Origin: Bacteroidia bacterium
Lineage (GTDB): Bacteria; Bacteroidota; Bacteroidia; 2-12-FULL-35-15
Direction: 5' to 3'
Assembly: GCA_016786925.1 (NCBI GenBank)
Contig: JAEUTU010000092.1
Coordinates: forward strand, 1-56,611
DNA length: 56,611 bases
The notes beneath the pieces are model-generated. The model was not told the origin of the DNA. It ran no database searches and worked only from the letters and a program-made list of their open reading frames with translations. A program made the position numbers and the translations under genes. Below, in pieces: positions 51,366 to 56,611 of this stretch. Numbering within the stretch: the stretch's first letter is position 1; every line of letters begins with the position of its first letter.

Positions 51366-53021
51366 ATGCTAAAACATCTGTCTGTTCAGAATTATGCTTT
51401 GATCGACCAGCTTGAGGTTGAATTTGCTGATGGCTTAACCATTATTACTGGCGAAACCGGGGCAGGAAAATCGATCTTATTAGGAGCATTGGGACTGATT
51501 GCCGGTTCGCGTGCCGACACACAATCATTACAGGACAAATCAAAAAAGTGCATTATTGAAGCTGCATTCAATATCAAAGAATATGCTTTAAGCGATTTTT
51601 TCAATGAACATGAATTAGATTACGAAGCAGTAACAACGATCAGAAGAGAGATCAACCCTGAAGGCAAATCAAGAGCCTTCATCAATGACACTCCTGTTAC
51701 ACTCAATCAATTAAAAGACTTGGGTGAACGATTGATCGACATTCATTCACAACATCAAACGTTGTCATTAAATGGAGCCGATTTTCAACTATCGGTAGTA
51801 GATGCTTTTGCGAAACACGATTCGCTTTTAAATGAATACAAAACTGAATACAAAAACTTCCGCTCACTTGAAAAACAGCTGAACGAACTGATAGAAAAAG
51901 AAGTACAGGCGAAAAAAGACATGGACTATTTTCAGTTTCAATTCAATGAACTGGAAGATGCAAACCTAAAAGCCGGTGAACAAGCTGCATTAGAACAGGA
52001 ATTAGAAACATTGAATAATGCGGAGGATATAAAATTAAATTTATCAAAAGCTGCATTTGGCTTAAGCGGTGGAGAACAAAATTTACTCTCCTCACTCAAT
52101 GAGATCAAAAACATTCTGAATGGATTGAGCAAATTCAAACCGGAAATTGCAGAACTGAATACCCGTATCAATAGCTCCTATATTGAATTAAAAGATATTT
52201 CCAATGAATTGGAAGCCTTGGAACAAGAAATTTTATACGATCCTAAACGAATTGAGATCTTGAACGATCAGTTGGATGCAATTTACCGTTTGCAACAAAA
52301 ACATCAGGTAAAAACTATTGAAGAATTGATTGCCATAAAAGATGAATTGAGTAACAAACTCCTTGATTTCAGTTCGCTCGAATCAGAGATCGAAAAAGTA
52401 AAAGCTTTGCTTGAAAGATCAAACAAAACACTCTCTGCATCAGCAAAAACGATCTCTGAAAATCGCAAAAAAGTGATCCCGAAGATCGAAAAAGAGATCG
52501 GCTCTCTCCTATCTTCACTGTCGATGCCCAATGCTCAGTTAAAGATCGAGCAAAAAGCAATGGAAACATATAGTGTAAACGGTATCGACAAGATCAACTT
52601 TTTATTCTCAGCGAACAAAGGGAGCGAGTTTAAAGAACTGAATAAAGTAGCATCGGGAGGAGAATTATCACGACTGATGCTGAGTATAAAATCACTCATT
52701 GCACAACTTACAGCATTACCTACCATCATTTTCGATGAGATAGACACCGGAGTTTCGGGCGATGTAGCCGATAAAGTGGGAAGTATTATGAATACCATGT
52801 CGGGAAAAATGCAAGTGATCACGATCACCCATTTACCTCAAATAGCAAGCAAGGGAGGATCACATTTATTTGTGTATAAAGAAGATAAAAACAATAAAAC
52901 CTATAGCAATATCAAAAAATTAAGCGCAGATGAACGGGTGCAAGAGATCGCCAAAATGTTGAGCACAGGCAATCCTTCTGCCGCGGCAATAAGCAATGCC
53001 AAGGAATTGCTCAAAAATTAA
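51366..53021 (+). CDS. recN: DNA repair protein RecN
   Basis: An SMC-like ATPase of 551 aa that acts in double-strand-break repair. MLKHLSVQNYALIDQLEVEF is the RecN start, Walker A is GETGAGKS at residues 29-36, and ALGLIAGSRADTQSLQDKSK follows. Long coiled-coil arms occupy about residues 160-370 with heptad-rich lysine and glutamate sequence. The signature motif is ASGGELSRLMLSIKSL, and Walker B is PTIIFDEIDTGVSG near residue 457. ITHLPQIASKGGSHLFVYK is the terminal motif. It is flanked by repeat-rich spacers on both sides. Confidence 0.96.
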   Translation: MLKHLSVQNYALIDQLEVEFADGLTIITGETGAGKSILLGALGLIAGSRADTQSLQDKSKKCIIEAAFNIKEYALSDFFNEHELDYEAVTTIRREINPEGKSRAFINDTPVTLNQLKDLGERLIDIHSQHQTLSLNGADFQLSVVDAFAKHDSLLNEYKTEYKNFRSLEKQLNELIEKEVQAKKDMDYFQFQFNELEDANLKAGEQAALEQELETLNNAEDIKLNLSKAAFGLSGGEQNLLSSLNEIKNILNGLSKFKPEIAELNTRINSSYIELKDISNELEALEQEILYDPKRIEILNDQLDAIYRLQQKHQVKTIEELIAIKDELSNKLLDFSSLESEIEKVKALLERSNKTLSASAKTISENRKKVIPKIEKEIGSLLSSLSMPNAQLKIEQKAMETYSVNGIDKINFLFSANKGSEFKELNKVASGGELSRLMLSIKSLIAQLTALPTIIFDEIDTGVSGDVADKVGSIMNTMSGKMQVITITHLPQIASKGGSHLFVYKEDKNNKTYSNIKKLSADERVQEIAKMLSTGNPSAAAISNAKELLKN

Positions 53022-53043
53022 AGGAATTGCTATATTTGTAAAA

Positions 53044-53176
53044 GATGTCGGACGGTAGATGATGGACGATGGATGTTGGATGATGGATGTCGGACGTTGG
53101 ATGTACTAATTAACTCAATAACTCAATAAATCAATAATTAACGCAACAATTCAATAACTCAATAATTCAACAATTC
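53044..53176. repeat. Degenerate tandem repeats between recN and fabI
   Basis: 53044-53104 contains repeated GATG/TCGGACG words (for example GATGTCGGACG, GGACGATGGATG), and 53107-53176 has repeated AACTCAATA and ATTCAACAAT words in a period of about 8-10. Both are imperfect. No coding frame or obvious promoter is seen inside. Confidence 0.65.
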
Positions 53177-53189
53177 TAAACTAAACAAT

Positions 53190-54005
53190 ATGTCATACAA
53201 TTTATTAAAAGGAAAACGCGGGATCATTACAGGAGCATTGGACGAAAATTCTATTGCCTGGAAAGTAGCAGAGAAAGCACATGAGCAAGGTGCTACATTT
53301 GTATTAACCAATGCACCGATAGCGATGCGTATGGGTGAGATCAATAAATTGGCTGAAAAGACCAATTCAAAAATTATTCCGGCAGATGCTACCAATGTGG
53401 AAGATCTGACAAAACTATTTACAGAATCACAAGAAGTATTGGGTGGTAAGATCGACTTTGTATTGCACTCTATTGGTATGAGTGTGAACATCCGTAAGAA
53501 TATTCCTTACACTGAATCCAATTATGATTATTTCATGAAAGGGATCGATGTATCTGCCATGTCATTCCACAAAATGTTAGCAGTAGCTAAAAAGCTGGAT
53601 GCGATCAATGAATGGGGAAGTGTGGTAGCATTAACCTATATGGCTGCTCAGCGTACGTATCCATTCTATACGGATATGGCTGATATCAAAGCAATGTTAG
53701 AATCAATTGCACGTAGCTTTGGATACCACTACGGTCTGGAGAAAAAAGTACGAATCAACACTGTTTCTCAATCGCCTACAAAAACAACTGCAGGAACAGG
53801 AATTAAAGGTTTTGGTGATTTCTATGACTATGCTGATTCTATTGCACCATTAGGAAATGCAAGTGCCGAAGACTGTGCAAACTATTGTATCACTTTATTC
53901 TCTGACTTAACACGCATGGTAACAATGCAAAATCTTTTCCATGATGGTGGTTATTCTACTACAGGTGTAAGCATGGAAGTAATGAGCAAATTGGGAATTC
54001 AGTAA
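53190..54005 (+). CDS. fabI: Enoyl-[acyl-carrier-protein] reductase (NADH)
   Basis: Reduces enoyl-ACP in the last step of each fatty-acid elongation cycle. A 271-residue SDR with a FabI-type nucleotide loop, GIITGALDENSIAWKVAEKA. The catalytic residues Y150, Y160 and K167 lie in ALTYMAAQRTYPFYTDMADIK, with the same spacing as Y146/Y156/K163 of Escherichia coli FabI. VNIRKNIPYTESNYDYF and GGYSTTGVSMEV close the fold. The gene is separate from recN by a repeat-rich spacer and ends at a strong terminator. Confidence 0.96.
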   Translation: MSYNLLKGKRGIITGALDENSIAWKVAEKAHEQGATFVLTNAPIAMRMGEINKLAEKTNSKIIPADATNVEDLTKLFTESQEVLGGKIDFVLHSIGMSVNIRKNIPYTESNYDYFMKGIDVSAMSFHKMLAVAKKLDAINEWGSVVALTYMAAQRTYPFYTDMADIKAMLESIARSFGYHYGLEKKVRINTVSQSPTKTTAGTGIKGFGDFYDYADSIAPLGNASAEDCANYCITLFSDLTRMVTMQNLFHDGGYSTTGVSMEVMSKLGIQ

Positions 54006-54026
54006 GAAGTATATGTATATTACTAT

Positions 54027-54057
54027 AAAAAAAGGACTCGAATGAGTCCTTTTTTTT
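54027..54057. terminator. Bidirectional intrinsic terminator between fabI and the TonB receptor gene
   Basis: GGACTC (54034-54039) pairs with GAGTCC (54044-54049), with an extended A-run before and a T-run after (54050-54057), around a 4-base loop. Both strands have a T-run, so it can end transcripts of fabI and of the convergent TonB-dependent receptor gene. Confidence 0.88.
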
Positions 54058-54059
54058 AT

Positions 54060-56441
54060 TTAGAATTCAATAATGATCCCCAGCGTTTGTAAAGAAACTG
54101 TTGAATAGTTATCTACGAATTTTGTCTTGTAAGCGGCCGGATTAGAAGGATCAGTTTGCGGATCTCCATTGGCATCTCTATCCAATAACAACAAAGGAGG
54201 CTGCTCCGATTTAGAACGATATACATTTTGTATGTCCAGATAAATGTTCAATGACCATTTTTTGAAAAAGAACTTTTTATCCACCCGCATGTCCAATTGA
54301 TGATATGGAGCTAAACGCTCGGTATTCAAACGGTCGTAATCGACCAATCCTCTACCATTAATATCCCAAACCGTTTTAATGGAAGATGCTTGTGCGTCAA
54401 CAGGAGTGTAGGGACTACCGCCCAGATAACGCCACTTGGCGCCTAACTCCCAATTACGTTTGAATTTTTTACCAAAGGTAAGTGAAACAATATTTCCATT
54501 GTCCCAGGCCGATGCAATGTAATCACCTTTTTTATCCTGAAACTGACTTGTAACTAATGTATAGGCAATGATACCATAAAATCCTTTGTATAACTTCTGC
54601 TGGATCATAAACTCCAATCCGTATGATCTTCCTTTGGTAATAGATGTAACAGGCTCATTCCCTATCACTCCAAAATCACCACCTAAATTAGCTAAGGAGA
54701 TCGAATCTCTTAAAGAAAACGGATAACGGTCGTACATCTTATAAAATCCTTCTACCGTGAACTTTGTATTCACTTTGGTATTGTATTCGAATCCGGCAAC
54801 GATATGATCATTCGTAATATATTTTACACTGTTCTGCTTGTTAATGAGTGTATTGGTCGAATCGCGATACCCCAAAACCGTGTAAGCAGGCAATTGATAA
54901 TATCTTCCTACATTAAAATTAAAGCTCAAGGCATCGGTGATGTTCAATGCTAAGGAAAATCGAGGTGACAGCTGTTCCAAAGGATTCAACATTTGAGCTG
55001 AATAATCAGCCATATCCGAACGAACACCTAGGGAAAGGATCAATCGCTCATTGAACAAGCCTTTACTCACTTGTCCGAACAATGAGAATTTATTAAAATT
55101 CAACTTGGAATCGAAGTCGATCAACACCTGCCCTGCCGGTGTGGTGATCTTGTTGAAAGTAGAATTGGTATAGGTCACATTTTCAAAACCTGCACCTACA
55201 TTCACTTTAAAACCTTTATTACGGTAAGTATCTTCAATGCGGAATTTATTTTCGATCTCTTGAGAGATATAATCCAATATTTTGTTGTTCGGATCGGACT
55301 CATCATTATTTCTATACTTATAGGCACGGTTATTCAAATGATTACGACTAACAACAACTGTCAAATAACTTTTTTCAAAGAAATGCTTATAGTTAGCACC
55401 CACCGTGTAATTCCATTGGGTGGTTACCGGCAAATAACCTAAGATATATTTCTGCTCTTCGGTTTTATTGGCATCCAAATTCAATTTAAAATCATCGATA
55501 GCACCCAATCCAATGAAAGAGATCTCATTTTTATCATTAAAACGGATCTTGGCTTTGAACTGTGCATCGTTGTATATTGGTAAGAATGGAAGTTCCAAAA
55601 TCTTAAACAACCATCCTAAATACGATCTGCGGGCGGATGCAATGAATGTTGCTTTTTTACCGATCGGGCCATCCAATGTTAAACCAAGATCAGAGGAACC
55701 AAGTGTTGCAGTGGTAACCAACTTTTCGGAGTTCCCATCCTTTTGTTTGAAATCGAAGACCGAACTGAGTGTATTTCCTCTATTCGCGGGAAATGCACCG
55801 GAATAAAAATCGACTTCACGGATAAAATTCACGTTAATAAGACCAACCGGACCACCGGAAGCACCTTGCGTAGCAAAATGGTTGATATTCGGCACTTCTA
55901 TTCCATCCAGATAAAAACGGTTCTCGTTAGGAGCACCACCACGGATGATGATATCATTACGGAAAGATGCTGTAGAAGAAACACCCGGTAAAGATTGGAT
56001 CACTTTGGAGATATCGCGATTTCCACCCGGATTACGGTCAATTTCAGAAGAACCGATGGTACGCATGGAAACAGGACTTTCCTCTGTTTTGTTAAACGGA
56101 GATGCTGTTACTTCAATCACCTGAAGACTATCGATCTGTTCTTCCAGAGGAATATTTAAAACGGTAGGTGTAAAATTATTGACCTGTATCTCAAATATGT
56201 TTTTCTTTCTAAAGCCTACATACGAAACGCTTAAGTTATACAAACCGGGCTCTAAATTTTTTAATTCATAATTCCCATCCAGATCAGTGGTAGCTGCCAC
56301 ATTGATAGACGTGATACCTACAGAAGCAAATGGAATAGGATCGTTATTGATGGAATTATACACTTTCCCTTTGATAATGCCTGTTTGAGCGAAAGAGAAC
56401 GAATAAATTGAAATGAATAGAAATAGTAGATGCTTTTTCAT
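54060..56441 (-). CDS. TonB-dependent receptor with CarboxypepD_reg-like domain
   Basis: A 793-residue outer-membrane beta-barrel protein from the ATG at 56441 (signal peptide MKKHLLFLFISIYSFSFAQ). Residues about 20-100 are a carboxypeptidase-like regulatory domain (GIIKGKVYNSINNDPIPFAS). The plug spans about 115-225 with RDISKVIQSLPGVSSTAS and IIIRGGAPNENRFYLDGIEV. The barrel follows up to the C-terminal aromatic-type strand LQTLGIIIEF. A repeated SDR-type motif is absent. It takes up a siderophore or other substrate with TonB; no SusD partner is next to it, so it is not a typical polysaccharide SusC. The upstream reading from 56486 has no signal-peptide-like start. Confidence 0.92.
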   Translation of the reverse strand: MKKHLLFLFISIYSFSFAQTGIIKGKVYNSINNDPIPFASVGITSINVAATTDLDGNYELKNLEPGLYNLSVSYVGFRKKNIFEIQVNNFTPTVLNIPLEEQIDSLQVIEVTASPFNKTEESPVSMRTIGSSEIDRNPGGNRDISKVIQSLPGVSSTASFRNDIIIRGGAPNENRFYLDGIEVPNINHFATQGASGGPVGLINVNFIREVDFYSGAFPANRGNTLSSVFDFKQKDGNSEKLVTTATLGSSDLGLTLDGPIGKKATFIASARRSYLGWLFKILELPFLPIYNDAQFKAKIRFNDKNEISFIGLGAIDDFKLNLDANKTEEQKYILGYLPVTTQWNYTVGANYKHFFEKSYLTVVVSRNHLNNRAYKYRNNDESDPNNKILDYISQEIENKFRIEDTYRNKGFKVNVGAGFENVTYTNSTFNKITTPAGQVLIDFDSKLNFNKFSLFGQVSKGLFNERLILSLGVRSDMADYSAQMLNPLEQLSPRFSLALNITDALSFNFNVGRYYQLPAYTVLGYRDSTNTLINKQNSVKYITNDHIVAGFEYNTKVNTKFTVEGFYKMYDRYPFSLRDSISLANLGGDFGVIGNEPVTSITKGRSYGLEFMIQQKLYKGFYGIIAYTLVTSQFQDKKGDYIASAWDNGNIVSLTFGKKFKRNWELGAKWRYLGGSPYTPVDAQASSIKTVWDINGRGLVDYDRLNTERLAPYHQLDMRVDKKFFFKKWSLNIYLDIQNVYRSKSEQPPLLLLDRDANGDPQTDPSNPAAYKTKFVDNYSTVSLQTLGIIIEF

Positions 56442-56517
56442 AAAATGGAGAACACTGAATTTTGTAAAATGTTTAATCTTCTGCACATTTTTTTACTTTT
56501 GATAATCTATAAAATAA

Positions 56518-56556
56518 ACCGCAAAGCGCGCAAAGTTCTAGGCAAAGAACGCAAAT
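56518..56556. repeat. GCAAAG-type short repeat near the right edge
   Basis: GCAAAG occurs at 56521, 56530 and 56542, with GCAAAT at 56551, separated by GCGC or AAC-like words, in the promoter-side spacer of the TonB receptor gene. Such arrays of GCAAAG/AACGCAAAG occur in intergenic regions of this phylum, from memory. No gene is visible in 56442-56611. Confidence 0.45.
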
Positions 56557-56611
56557 AAAAAAGGTGATGTGAAACGCAAAATCACACAAAAAAACGCTTT
56601 ATTTCTAAAGC

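Noticed and set aside
54060..56441. SusC-type polysaccharide uptake system
   Set aside because: No SusD-like gene is adjacent and the N-terminal domain organisation fits a general TonB-dependent receptor.
1..56611. CRISPR array, tRNA or rRNA genes, insertion sequence or prophage genes
   Set aside because: No regular repeat-spacer pattern, no transposase or integrase motif and no tRNA-like cloverleaf was found in reading both strands.

Overview
The window is a contiguous piece of a low-GC Bacteroidota chromosome, probably from the Flavobacteriia or a related class. Four things point there: a type IX secretion C-terminal sorting domain on a large exoprotein (33357-36620), promoters of the TTG-N(18-22)-TAnnTTTG form typical of the phylum, phylum-restricted families (DUF5683, DUF4835, WbqC, CarboxypepD_reg TonB receptors, DUF5684-fused LepB), and two gene orders I recall as conserved there (parA-parB-DUF5683-dapB-lepB-lepB-wbqC and bamD-rpoZ-coaBC-DUF4835-recN). 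Bases 1-421 are the 5' part of ddl, which runs off the left edge. I saw no tRNA, rRNA, CRISPR array, insertion sequence or phage gene.

Bases 591-22649 are dominated by a surface polysaccharide locus. Reading left are an SDR epimerase, a glycosyltransferase and the housekeeping nucleotide phosphatase rdgB. Reading right, from a likely promoter at about 4143, is a tightly packed run of 16 genes (4215-20230): an acetyltransferase, seven glycosyltransferase (GT) activities, five methyltransferases, a Wzx-type flippase and a WbpG/HisH2/HisF2 cassette. That cassette is known to convert an acetamido group on a sugar into an acetamidino group. The HisF2 is fused in frame to a complete GT4 glycosyltransferase, the most unusual gene of the window. 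A multispanning membrane protein of unknown family (20236-21603, a possible polymerase) and galE follow on the other strand. I see no initiating sugar-phosphate transferase, chain-length regulator or outer-membrane exporter.

Bases 22649-33360 are mostly housekeeping: a (p)ppGpp synthetase/hydrolase, a flavin reductase, an MBL-fold hydrolase, parA, parB, a DUF5683 protein, dapB, two tandem signal peptidases I and a WbqC protein. Bases 33357-45000 are mixed: a secreted Asp-box/PKD protein with a T9SS signal, a GNAT acetyltransferase, a TrpG/PabA amidotransferase, two GT4 enzymes, an Rmd-like SDR with YxxxR in place of YxxxK, an LptF/LptG permease, a GT39-type membrane glycosyltransferase and a GT2.

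Bases 45000-56611 hold a cysteine-rich membrane-anchored protein, a small secreted protein, an easily missed 42-residue lipoprotein, a serine-palmitoyltransferase-like enzyme, then bamD, rpoZ, coaBC, a DUF4835 gene, recN and fabI, and a TonB-dependent receptor reading left. The spacers around recN and beside the TonB receptor carry degenerate short-period repeats and one dispersed palindromic element. Most other spacers are short and hold only promoters or terminators.
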